Below, piece by piece: positions 25,501 through 32,941 of a DNA stretch of 53,028 bases (position 1 is its first letter; the number at the start of each line of letters is the position of its first letter). Location: the NCBI GenBank assembly GCA_022448665.1, contig JAKUUO010000009.1, positions 1 to 53,028 of the forward strand. Reading direction: 5' to 3'. The translations under genes were made by a program, and so were the position numbers. Source of the DNA: Candidatus Thalassarchaeum betae. GTDB lineage: Archaea > Thermoplasmatota > Poseidoniia > Poseidoniales > Thalassarchaeaceae. The notes beneath the pieces are model-generated. The model was not told the origin of the DNA. It saw only the letters and a program-made list of their open reading frames with translations, and ran no database searches.

Positions 25501-25508
25501 GTGAGTCG

Positions 25509-25841
25509 ATGACGCAGGCCACCGTGCTCTACGATGACGCCTGCGGCAAGTGCAGCCGCTGGGCGCGGTTCATCGAGCGACGCAATCCCCGTGCCAGTCT
25601 GAGGACGCTGGGCCAGCAGACTCAGGAGGGCCTTGCTCTGATGGACTCGAGGCCAGCCGGTCTGGCGGAGGTGGATTCGGTGTTCATTGTCACAGAGGAG
25701 GGCGACTGGCATGCGAAGAGCGCCGCGGTATGGCGAATCGCACTCAAATTGAGATTTCCTTGGCCCCTTGCTGCTGTGATGTGGCTGGTCCCCGGTCCTA
25801 TCAGGGACCTGTTCTACGACATCTATGCCAGCAGGCGATAA
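25509..25841 (+). CDS. DCC family (DUF393) thiol-disulfide oxidoreductase-like protein
   Basis: 110 residues with the DUF393 signature: YDDACGKCSRWARFIERRNP holds the DxxCxxC motif on a thioredoxin-like fold, and the ending WPLAAVMWLVPGPIRDLFYDIYASRR matches the conserved P-x-P-x-RD-x-xY-x-x-R of the family. Members are believed to exchange disulfides but their substrates are mostly unknown. ATG 25509 lies eight bases after leuS, so it is probably co-transcribed. Its last bases are close to the start of the CDIN1-like nuclease. Confidence 0.87.
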   Translation: MTQATVLYDDACGKCSRWARFIERRNPRASLRTLGQQTQEGLALMDSRPAGLAEVDSVFIVTEEGDWHAKSAAVWRIALKLRFPWPLAAVMWLVPGPIRDLFYDIYASRR

Positions 25842-25866
25842 CACACTCCACCGGCGCGGTGGGTTC

Positions 25867-26952
25867 ATGGAGCCCCTTTGGCTGGGCACGCCGTTGAGTG
25901 AAGAGAAGAGTGGCAAACGGCGGCGCGGGCGCCGCCGACGCCGCCGACGCTCCGGGGGTGGCAACCGCCCTCCCAAGGAGACGAATCCGGCGGCCGAATC
26001 TGAAGAGATCGAGCGTGCGCTCGCCCGCTTCTCAGCTAAACCCCGACCGATGGGTATCCCGAAGGAGATCGACCCACCTCCGAAGAGAATCGACCTCCAG
26101 TGGCGAATCAGCCCGGTCCCCAAGGGCGTACAACGCAAGGCCGGCGAAATCGCATGCATACCAGGGGAGTTCGGCTTCCTCCCCGAGGAAAGGGTCCAGG
26201 AGATCGCCTCAAAATTAGACCACCTGTCGATAACCATCGAGCAGGCCCTGTCCCTGCGCAGTGCCCTGAATCAGGAGAAGAGCGTCTACTCACATTCGAG
26301 ACTGATGCGCCGAGCGAACGAGCTCAGCCGGCGTTACGACGCCGGAGAGAGCGTCGTCGCCCTGTCCAAGCGCTTTGACGCTCCTCCTGTCAATACCTTC
26401 CGAGCCATCCTTACTGGGAGGGGATGGACGAAGAACAGGATCAAAGAGACACTCAACAAGAATCCCTCGAGACTGAACAAGCGCGACCGGGAGCAGTTCG
26501 AGCTCGCAGAGTCAGTAGACAGGGTGAGCTCGGTGAATCAGACAGAGACCCAGAACGCCGCCGAGGTCTTCGAGGTCATCCTGTGCGATTACTTCTCCTC
26601 CGTCGGAGTGAGGTTCCGTCGTCAGGAGGATCTTCTGGCGGAGCAGAAGGTGAGTGAGGGCAGAGCCATCATCACACCCGACCTGCTCCTTCTGGACGAT
26701 GTGAGAATCAACGGCATCCCTTGTGCGTGGATCGATGCCAAGCACTTCTTCGGTGCCGATCTCAAGTTCCCCAAGAAGAAGACCCAGAAGCAGGTAGACA
26801 GATACGTCGCCGAGTACGGTCAGGGCGCGATAGTCTACCGTCATGGATTCTGTGGCGGACTGAAGCTCAGGGGGGCTATTCAGCTCGACGCGAGTCCGTT
26901 GGACCTAAAGCCTCTGAAAGACTTCCACGAGAATGCCAGAAACGGCTCATGA
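25867..26952 (+). CDS. TPD-domain nuclease, homologue of eukaryotic CDIN1 (C15orf41)
   Basis: 361 residues from ATG 25867, which has GGTGGG three bases upstream; an ATG at 25825 would overlap the previous gene. Residues about 15-35 are an Arg/Lys-rich tract. The middle is helical with an HTH-like stretch (VVALSKRFDAPPVNTFRAILTGRG). The C-terminal third carries a PD-(D/E)xK-type site: T270-P-D272 and D290-A-K292 in CAWIDAKHFFG, then YGQGAIVYRHGF. As I recall it, human CDIN1 has TPD, then ESK at the same 18-residue distance, and a FGPGLVIYWYGF-like segment, so this looks like a real homologue. CDIN1 is a Hjc-related putative nuclease. Expected role: DNA or RNA processing; substrate unknown. Confidence 0.72.
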   Translation: MEPLWLGTPLSEEKSGKRRRGRRRRRRRSGGGNRPPKETNPAAESEEIERALARFSAKPRPMGIPKEIDPPPKRIDLQWRISPVPKGVQRKAGEIACIPGEFGFLPEERVQEIASKLDHLSITIEQALSLRSALNQEKSVYSHSRLMRRANELSRRYDAGESVVALSKRFDAPPVNTFRAILTGRGWTKNRIKETLNKNPSRLNKRDREQFELAESVDRVSSVNQTETQNAAEVFEVILCDYFSSVGVRFRRQEDLLAEQKVSEGRAIITPDLLLLDDVRINGIPCAWIDAKHFFGADLKFPKKKTQKQVDRYVAEYGQGAIVYRHGFCGGLKLRGAIQLDASPLDLKPLKDFHENARNGS

Positions 26953-27924
26953 GAGTTCGCCGACCCTGGTAAGAGTAGCTTCCAGGCCAGCCCGCTTCAA
27001 CTCTGAAACCAAAGTACTGAGCCCCTCTCCCTCATCTTCGGGATTAGTCGGCAAAATCACTACACTCTCTCCCAGCATGCATAGCAGAGCAGCAGCCTCC
27101 ACCGCTGTCCCACAGACTCCAATCGCCTCGTCGGCGGTGGAGAGCAACTCGGTGCGCGAGGAGTCTGCCAGCAGCCCACTGTCCTCAGCGAATGCGCGCG
27201 CCGCATCCATCAGACCCATCCAACGACTCTGATTCCAATCCCCTAGGGAGAGTCGTTCCATCTGCTTGTAACCTGCCTCGCTGATAGAATCCTTCCAATG
27301 AGCGTCATCGATGTAATTCGAAGTGTGTTTGCCGGTATCCGGGCGCCATGCGAGAACGACCGGGGTGTTGCAGGTCCAGCCCTCGGCTCGCCCGGGACCG
27401 TTCTCCAGCAGAGCGCCATGGTAGGGTGAGCCGGCAACGAGTCTGCGCTCGACCCCACCAGCCGCAAGGGCCGTCACATCGCCGAGACCCGTCGAGCGGG
27501 CCCTCTCGACCCGGTGCGCGAGCGAGTAAGAGCGTCTCAGGCTCTCTTCGTGCGGCAGGCCCATGGCTCTCTGGAACGCCATGGCTGCGGCTATCGCTCC
27601 CGAGCCGGACATCCCGAAGCCCTGAGAGGTCGGCAGAGCCAGTCTCACATTGATCTCCCACGAGACGTCACCGACCTCGGGCACTTCCTCAATCAACATC
27701 CTGAGGACTTCTTCGTAGAGCATCGAGTCGGCTTGGTCATCGACGAATCTGACGGAGAGTCCAGACTCACCCTCCTCCCCGTACGCGATGACCTCCACAC
27801 CGTCCTCGACGCAGAGACCCGCGCCGAGGCTGCCCTGCTCAATAGGGTCGTCAGACTCATCGCTCACCGTGAACAGGAGGGTGATGTGGCCGCCGCACTC
27901 TCCACGACCGAGAAAGGCGGTCAT
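26947..27924 (-). CDS. Pantoate kinase (archaeal GHMP-family)
   Basis: 325 residues. GHMP-kinase signatures: the N-terminal GECGGHITLLFTVSDESDDP, GSLGAGLCVEDGVEV, and the ATP-binding loop LPTSQGFGMSGSGAIAAAMAF, which in this family reads P-xSQGFGMSGAG. These are typical of archaeal pantoate kinase, which phosphorylates pantoate to 4-phosphopantoate on the archaeal route to coenzyme A, before phosphopantothenate synthetase (not in the window). Start ATG 27924 lies 41 nt downstream of the rpoD stop on the same strand. The stop meets that of the CDIN1-like nuclease in the palindrome TCATGA (26947-26952). Mevalonate-type kinases are the alternative, less likely. Confidence 0.87.
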   Translation of the reverse strand: MTAFLGRGECGGHITLLFTVSDESDDPIEQGSLGAGLCVEDGVEVIAYGEEGESGLSVRFVDDQADSMLYEEVLRMLIEEVPEVGDVSWEINVRLALPTSQGFGMSGSGAIAAAMAFQRAMGLPHEESLRRSYSLAHRVERARSTGLGDVTALAAGGVERRLVAGSPYHGALLENGPGRAEGWTCNTPVVLAWRPDTGKHTSNYIDDAHWKDSISEAGYKQMERLSLGDWNQSRWMGLMDAARAFAEDSGLLADSSRTELLSTADEAIGVCGTAVEAAALLCMLGESVVILPTNPEDEGEGLSTLVSELKRAGLEATLTRVGELS

Positions 27925-27965
27925 GGCGGCTCATCCAGTGTTCCAGCCAAGAATCCTCGTTCGGC

Positions 27966-28862
27966 TCAGAGAACCGCTTTGAAGTCTTCCTCAATATTCC
28001 CGAAGCGGCCGGAGAGCTCTTCGATGGCTTTCTCAAAGGCTACTCTAGCGGTCATGGAACCATCCGTCTCGAATGAAAGGATGAACTCGCGCGGGACCTC
28101 CTCGAGGGTGATAGCGTCCTTGAACTCTCTAGACTCCTCAGTACCCGCGCCGACGTGGTGCAGGTCGTCAATCAGTTGTGCGACCTTGTCTATGTCCTCC
28201 AGTCGCGCGCCCACCTTCTTGCTGTCGAAGTCCTTGGCTGTGATGGTCAGACCGAGGTCCCACAGAACCTTCGCTCTCGACATGATATTGATGACCCCTG
28301 CGTATCTGGGGGTGAACGCGATGCCGCATACAGGGGACCACTTTGCATGGTCCCGACCGCGTCCCATCACAGCTGTCGCGTAGAACTCGATCATCTGGCC
28401 ACGGAACAGCTTGGTGATTGGTATGGTATGATACTTCTCGGGAATGCTCAGGCGTTCCTCTCCGAGGAAGTTCATGTCTCCGGCGGTGACCATTCTCCCC
28501 TCTTCTGATCCGAAGGACTTGCATGTGAACAGCATCGTGCAGAGCGGGCAGCCGCGGTCCTCGACCACTAGCTCGGAGCAGTTCGGGCAACTGTCCTGGA
28601 AGTAGAACTCGTCATGTCGGGTCGGTATGGGCAGCATGGCCAGCCTCTGAGCGATCATCTCGTCGGGAATCGGCCCGTTTGTCTCCCATACCTCGTCGTC
28701 CATCTCAATGGTCCCCAACTCGAAGCGAACGGTATCTATCGCCATCTTCGGGGTGTCGGAGATCAGCGAGCGGCGAATCGAGTTGACGAACGATCGGTCG
28801 GTGTCCGTGAGCAGGATTCTGATTTTCTCATCACTCTCTTCGATTACCTTCGTCTTCACCAT
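27966..28862 (-). CDS. rpoD: DNA-directed RNA polymerase subunit D (Rpo3)
   Basis: 298 residues, the archaeal counterpart of bacterial alpha and eukaryotic RPB3, which with subunit L nucleates RNA polymerase assembly. The dimerisation signature is clear in LLTDTDRSFVNSIRRSLISDTPKMAIDTV followed by NGPIPDEMIAQRLAMLPIPT. An inserted module has Cys at 92, 95, 105 and 108 (SCPNC…GCPLC), which looks like a zinc ribbon and not like the ferredoxin-type cluster domain of some archaeal subunits. ATG 28862; the gene is the fourth in rps13-rps4-rps11-rpoD, with a 9-nt gap after rps11. Confidence 0.95.
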   Translation of the reverse strand: MVKTKVIEESDEKIRILLTDTDRSFVNSIRRSLISDTPKMAIDTVRFELGTIEMDDEVWETNGPIPDEMIAQRLAMLPIPTRHDEFYFQDSCPNCSELVVEDRGCPLCTMLFTCKSFGSEEGRMVTAGDMNFLGEERLSIPEKYHTIPITKLFRGQMIEFYATAVMGRGRDHAKWSPVCGIAFTPRYAGVINIMSRAKVLWDLGLTITAKDFDSKKVGARLEDIDKVAQLIDDLHHVGAGTEESREFKDAITLEEVPREFILSFETDGSMTARVAFEKAIEELSGRFGNIEEDFKAVL

Positions 28863-28871
28863 GGTCTCACC

Positions 28872-29252
28872 TCAAACTCGACGCCCTCTGCGCCCTCCCT
28901 TGCCCTTCGTCCCGTCCGTCGCAATCGGAGTCACGTCCTCGATTCTGGTTATTTGCACTCCGGCTCGGGTGAGGGCTCTGATTGCGGCGGTCGCGCCGGG
29001 TGCGCTGTGAGAGCGATTGCCCCCAGCACCGCGATACTTCACGATGACTTGGTTGAATTCCTTCTCTGCGAGCATCTCTGCAATCCTCTCGGCTGCTCTG
29101 GTGGCCGCAAACGAGCCGCCAGAGTCACTGCCGCCCTTGGTCACCATGCCACCCGATACTTTGCAGATGGTCTCCGCACCGGTCAGGTCTGTGGCGGTGA
29201 TCAGCACGTTGTTGTGAGTGGTGAAAATGTGTAGTATAGCCTTGCGTGACAT
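28872..29252 (-). CDS. rps11: 30S ribosomal protein uS11
   Basis: 126 residues. Family signatures: AILHIFTTHNNVLITATDLTG, SGGMVTKGGSDSGGSFAA, VIVKYRGAGGNRSHSAPGATAAIRALTRAG and the closing RIEDVTPIATDGTKGKGGRRGRRV, which is nearly invariant in archaea and eukaryotes. It sits on the 30S platform near the 3' end of 16S rRNA. ATG 29252 shares one base with the rps4 stop (TGATG), so translation is coupled. Confidence 0.97.
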   Translation of the reverse strand: MSRKAILHIFTTHNNVLITATDLTGAETICKVSGGMVTKGGSDSGGSFAATRAAERIAEMLAEKEFNQVIVKYRGAGGNRSHSAPGATAAIRALTRAGVQITRIEDVTPIATDGTKGKGGRRGRRV

Positions 29253-29932
29253 CAGCCATCCTCCTTTGGAACGGTATCCTCGACGCCCGGTAACCCGGCC
29301 TCCTTAGATTTGATCTCCTCGATGAACTCCTCGGTCGCTTCGCGAACAGGCTCGACCTTCTCTTCCTCTTCGTCAGAGATCATGGTGAGCCTCAACTCCT
29401 CCATGTCCTTGCGAAACTTGTGCTCCGGGTCGGCGTACTTGGAGTTGGATGAGTATTGGAGCAGGTCCTCCTCGTGCTTGAGGACGTGGTAGCCGGGCAC
29501 GGTCATCCGCTGGTCTCCGATAGAGATGTGGCCGTGCACGATCAGAGACCTGGCAGACCTCATCGTAGGCGCCAGTCCCTTGTTGTAGACTACGGACTGC
29601 ATCCTCCTCCAGAGCATGTGTTCAACTGTGATTTGCAGAACGTCATCGAGTCCAGCACCCTCAGCCAGCAGCCCCTTTCGGCACATTGAGGCAATCATGT
29701 CCTCCTTCTCGCGGGCGAAGTGAGCTTCGGTGGTATCAACCCTGCCGATGAGCTTCATCGCCTGGTTCCTGTGGCGGCGGAGGGCTGACTTCTCTCGCCA
29801 GATTTCCCTCATGCCGCCGACCTTCTTGAGTCCGAAGCGCTCCTTCAGGGCGTGCTCCTCATCGATTCGAACCTGCTTCCAAGGATGGGTCGGAGTGCGG
29901 GTCTTCGGTCTAGCGAACTTAGGATCACCCAT
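29252..29932 (-). CDS. rps4: 30S ribosomal protein uS4
   Basis: 226 residues of the archaeal/eukaryotic S4 (S9e) type. The N-terminal PKTRTPTHPWKQVRIDEEHALKE-type start and YGLKKVGGMREIWR-like block (here FGLKKVGGMREIWR) precede the S4 RNA-binding domain (LIVHGHISIGDQRMTVPGYHV). The C-terminal 40 residues are acidic and Glu-rich, longer than usual. It binds 16S rRNA early in 30S assembly. ATG 29932 lies 10 nt after the rps13 stop. Confidence 0.96.
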   Translation of the reverse strand: MGDPKFARPKTRTPTHPWKQVRIDEEHALKERFGLKKVGGMREIWREKSALRRHRNQAMKLIGRVDTTEAHFAREKEDMIASMCRKGLLAEGAGLDDVLQITVEHMLWRRMQSVVYNKGLAPTMRSARSLIVHGHISIGDQRMTVPGYHVLKHEEDLLQYSSNSKYADPEHKFRKDMEELRLTMISDEEEEKVEPVREATEEFIEEIKSKEAGLPGVEDTVPKEDG

Positions 29933-29942
29933 ATCTCACACC

Positions 29943-30422
29943 TCATTTCTTCTTCACGATCTTCTTCTTCTCGACACCGAGTGTTGACCCCTTGCGACCA
30001 TTCGATCTGAGGCGCTGTCCGCGGACCTTGTGGCCGCTCCTGTGCCTCATCCCCCTGTAGGCCTTGATCCCGGCCATTCGGGATATGTCGTCGTCGCGGG
30101 TCATCTTGACCTCCATCGCGACGATGTGAGCGTCCTCGTTGGTTCCAAGGTCACGCTGCCGGTTGACGAGCCACCACGGCACGGTGGTGGCGTAGTCGTC
30201 TATGGCGCTTCGCAGACTGTCCTGCTCTTCCTCGGAGAGATGACCGCCCAAGGTCTTCCCGTTGATCCCAGCCAAGCGGCAGATTTGCTGAGAAGTGCGC
30301 ATCCCCACGCCCCTGATGGAAGTCAATCCGATTGCAATAGGCCTCAGGCCGTCGACGTCACTATCGGCCATACGGAGAATGTAGGCGAAGTCATCTCCGA
30401 GTTCGGCATCTTCTTCTGGCAT
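29943..30422 (-). CDS. rps13: 30S ribosomal protein uS13
   Basis: 159 residues. The core runs FAYILRMADSDVDGLRPIAIGLTSIRGVGMRTS with the helix-two-turn-helix and ends with YRGMRHRSGHKVRGQRLRSNGRKGSTLG, the S13 tail that contacts tRNA and 16S rRNA in the small-subunit head. The N-terminus has about ten additional acidic residues and the end is a Lys tail. First gene of the rps13-rps4-rps11-rpoD unit. ATG 30422, preceded by GGGGGA about nine bases upstream and by structured sequence described separately. Confidence 0.96.
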   Translation of the reverse strand: MPEEDAELGDDFAYILRMADSDVDGLRPIAIGLTSIRGVGMRTSQQICRLAGINGKTLGGHLSEEEQDSLRSAIDDYATTVPWWLVNRQRDLGTNEDAHIVAMEVKMTRDDDISRMAGIKAYRGMRHRSGHKVRGQRLRSNGRKGSTLGVEKKKIVKKK

Positions 30423-30535
30423 TGTACGGTTCCCCCGTGTTCACCGGTCGCCCGGTGGCCCATTGGGCATCTCGGCGACCTACCTTCCCTATTTGAACCG
30501 ATTGGACGCCCCTACGGGGCGACCAGAAGCGCCGT
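30423..30535 (-). promoter_or_regulatory. rps13: rps13 operon promoter and structured leader
   Basis: In minus-strand order: a GC-rich dyad CGCCCC-GTA-GGGGCG at 30507-30521, nine bases, then the A/T box TTCAAATAG at 30489-30497, then an outer inverted repeat GGTCGCC (30474-30480) with GGCGACC (30446-30452) enclosing GCCC-AAT-GGGC (30458-30468). A start of transcription about 25 nt after the box would fall near 30466-30472, so the inner hairpin would be at the 5' end of the RNA. Promoter assignment is inferred. Confidence 0.5.
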
Positions 30536-31837
30536 CTACTCCTTGCAGACAACGTACAGTTTGTGGCTTCCCGAGCCCCGTTCGAGATCGATATCGACCA
30601 TGAAACCCCTCCCGCCGTCGATTTCCTTCAACTCCCTGTCCAGTCTGCGCTGCAGCGTTGGGTGGATGTCGGGGTCCAGACTGCAGCGCAGAGTGACCTT
30701 GCCGATGCCTTTCCTCGCTGCAGAGGCAGCTGTCTGGTCTATGGTGTGGAGTTCTGGCGGCCTGAGCCTGTGCTGCACGATTTCACCGCTCGCCACGACG
30801 AATCCATCGACATCTTCCGAGTCGTTGAGCGGGTCAGTGTGGATCAGCAGCGGCCGTCGGCCGTCGAGTCGCAGCCACGAGTGGCCACCGCCTTCTCGCA
30901 GGGCCCGCTCCAACCAGGCTTCCTGTAGGCCGCTGTGAACGAGAGCAGGGTCGACGATGGTCATCCAGGCACCGAATGGAGGGGGGGAGCTCATCTGAGC
31001 GACCTCAGACTCCGAGGGAGCTCCCTCTATCACAGCGAGTACGTTCTTCGTCCCCATCCTGACGCACCGATGGCTCTTCTTCGATGACAGGGCACCTACC
31101 CACAGCGAGAGCCGGTCGACTCTCCCACCTCCTTGGCTCAGCCACTCCCAGGTGCGGCTGACTCCAGGGAAGGTGATGCCGACTATGGCCTCGATCATGC
31201 CTTGCTGGTCCTCGCCGAGGCGAGGCGACAGGTCGAGCAGCACCGCCGGCCCCCTCGGACCGCTCTGCAGGTGCTCTCCCCACGAACTCAGGACGGGCCC
31301 GATAGCAGGCTGCATCTCGTCCACATCGTGGTTCTGCGCGTCGAGCGGGCGCGCAGGGTCGAGATGCAGCATAGCAATCGGGGGATGCGCACGGGTCCCA
31401 GCCTCGCGGAGGCTGTTCCAGTACTCCGTGATGGCGCCTTCGGCATCAGAGCCATCACCGATGATGACACGGTCCATCGAGCGTTGCAGGTCTCCCTCGT
31501 CCGAGTTGATGTGCATGTTCGCAGCGCACAGGACGGCTATGTTGCCGTCCGCCTCGATGCCCAAGGCCGGCCGCTTGAGTTCTCGTGAGTATGCGACCAG
31601 CTGTAGGCCGGAGCCTGCAGCAGCGTCGAGAATCACACCGGCAGGCAGGACAGTGGGGTCAATCCGCCTAGCTCGGGCCAGTGCCACGTACCATGGAGTG
31701 GAGAGCCTGCGCATGTCCTCAGTCATGTGGAAAGCCGGCTCTCCTCGGCGCGCGGACTCAGCCTTGACGCGCTTCCTAGCCTCCTTCGTGAGCTGCGCGG
31801 AGGGGTTCAGAGCAGTGTGCCGACTCCCTTCCCCCAC
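30536..31837 (-). CDS. Class I SAM-dependent methyltransferase, THUMP-like protein family
   Basis: About 433 residues from GTG 31837, preceded by GGAGG seven bases upstream; GTG 31855 is an alternative start. Rossmann motif I reads GVILDAAAGSGLQLVAYS, the acidic end of strand 2 is LGIEAD, and IAMLHLDPARPLD stands at the position of the catalytic loop, resembling the DPAR motif of bacterial THUMP-like methyltransferases. The C-terminal region (GIGKVTLRCSLDPDIHPTLQ) may be the substrate-binding part. Substrate is likely RNA but not determined. Located downstream of the FKBP-like gene and upstream of rps13 on the same strand. Confidence 0.72.
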   Translation of the reverse strand: MGEGSRHTALNPSAQLTKEARKRVKAESARRGEPAFHMTEDMRRLSTPWYVALARARRIDPTVLPAGVILDAAAGSGLQLVAYSRELKRPALGIEADGNIAVLCAANMHINSDEGDLQRSMDRVIIGDGSDAEGAITEYWNSLREAGTRAHPPIAMLHLDPARPLDAQNHDVDEMQPAIGPVLSSWGEHLQSGPRGPAVLLDLSPRLGEDQQGMIEAIVGITFPGVSRTWEWLSQGGGRVDRLSLWVGALSSKKSHRCVRMGTKNVLAVIEGAPSESEVAQMSSPPPFGAWMTIVDPALVHSGLQEAWLERALREGGGHSWLRLDGRRPLLIHTDPLNDSEDVDGFVVASGEIVQHRLRPPELHTIDQTAASAARKGIGKVTLRCSLDPDIHPTLQRRLDRELKEIDGGRGFMVDIDLERGSGSHKLYVVCKE

Positions 31838-31881
31838 GTCATCGCCTCCAAGCACATGGTCAAGTCACTTTCGCGAGTTCC

Positions 31882-32832
31882 CTAGGAAATCGGGGCCCTG
31901 TCGACCTTCAACTCGAAACGCAGCCAAGCATCCTGCAATTCATGACCGTCACTGTTTCCGTAGGCGATGGGAGGGGGCAGCAGAGTGGTATGGGCAGTGC
32001 CTGTGTCAATGCCCGGGATGAGCCCCCTGTCGTTGTCGATGTCCAAGCCTATCGCCGACCAGCCGAATCCGTAGATGTAAGCACCATCGTCACCTGCTGT
32101 TACAAGCAAGTCACCCTCGTCAAGCTGCTCGTCGGTGTCGGCGTTCCAGACGATGTAGTGCACCTCGATCCTGTCGTTGTCATTGATGTGGATGTCGCGC
32201 TCCTCTGTGCCCTCGAATATGTGCACGTCCAGGAGAACCTCCGCGTCCACCACCGTGAGATGACTTACTGAAATCCTGATATCGCTCTCGGACAAGTCTT
32301 CCAGAAGCTCAACCTCCACGATCCTGCTCTCGTTGCCCTCCAGACTCAACACATCACCTGGCTCATCGCTCGCCGAGAAGACGACACCCCCTCCTTGGAT
32401 CTCCAGCACCAGATCGAGAGACTCGTTCCCGCGATTGTAGATGACAACACTGGCACGGTCACCATCTCCCTGATGCTCCCAATCGCAGCGGAGCTCACCC
32501 GGGTACAGGAACGCGTCGTCCTGCTCAGCAAGGCTGTTCGGCCAAGTCCAGTCGTCCTCCCGGGCAGAGCAGGTATCGAACAACAGGTCGACCTCCCAAG
32601 CCCAGCGGCCGTCTATGGAAGGTGCTTCGGTTGCAGGTCCGAAAGACGCCTCCAGATTGGCATTGAAGTTCCAAGCTGCCCAACCGAGCCAGATTGTCGA
32701 TAGTATCAGCACGACAGCGGTGCCCAGAGACAGCAGTATGGCGGCCCGCGGGACCGCCATCTCGTTGAGACCCAACGGCACGGGAGGATGCTCGACCTCG
32801 TCGGGCGTGTCCGATATCCAAGACCTTGTCAC
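31882..32832 (-). CDS. Membrane-anchored protein with degenerate FKBP-like domain
   Basis: 316 residues from GTG 32832. One membrane helix at about 32-52 (ILLSLGTAVVLILSTIWLGWAAW) separates a short cytoplasmic tail from an outside part. The middle is beta-rich (VVIYNRGNESLDLVLEIQGG). The last 100 residues follow the FKBP prolyl-isomerase pattern: VHYIVWNADTDEQLDEG, then GLIPGIDTG, LLPPPIAYGNSD and HELQDAWLRFELKV, corresponding to the vHYtG, viPGld, viPPelAYG and L-F-vel elements. Several aromatic pocket residues look altered, so it may be a chaperone without isomerase activity. A 9-codon open frame overlaps its start. Function otherwise unknown. Confidence 0.65.
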   Translation of the reverse strand: MTRSWISDTPDEVEHPPVPLGLNEMAVPRAAILLSLGTAVVLILSTIWLGWAAWNFNANLEASFGPATEAPSIDGRWAWEVDLLFDTCSAREDDWTWPNSLAEQDDAFLYPGELRCDWEHQGDGDRASVVIYNRGNESLDLVLEIQGGGVVFSASDEPGDVLSLEGNESRIVEVELLEDLSESDIRISVSHLTVVDAEVLLDVHIFEGTEERDIHINDNDRIEVHYIVWNADTDEQLDEGDLLVTAGDDGAYIYGFGWSAIGLDIDNDRGLIPGIDTGTAHTTLLPPPIAYGNSDGHELQDAWLRFELKVDRAPIS

Positions 32833-32941
32833 GATTGCTTGTCGGTGCCGTCTGTCATCAACGTTGGCCCGTTCGGAGATTGTGCGGATTCGATTACCCC
32901 GGTCTGCGACAGGCTCGCAGTGTCCCTTCTAAGGTCAATCT

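Noticed and set aside
25302..26237. 311-codon open frame antisense to the leuS end, DCC gene and nuclease start
   Set aside because: It crosses three well-supported genes and contains Arg/Pro runs from the complement of the Arg-rich tract; no domain.
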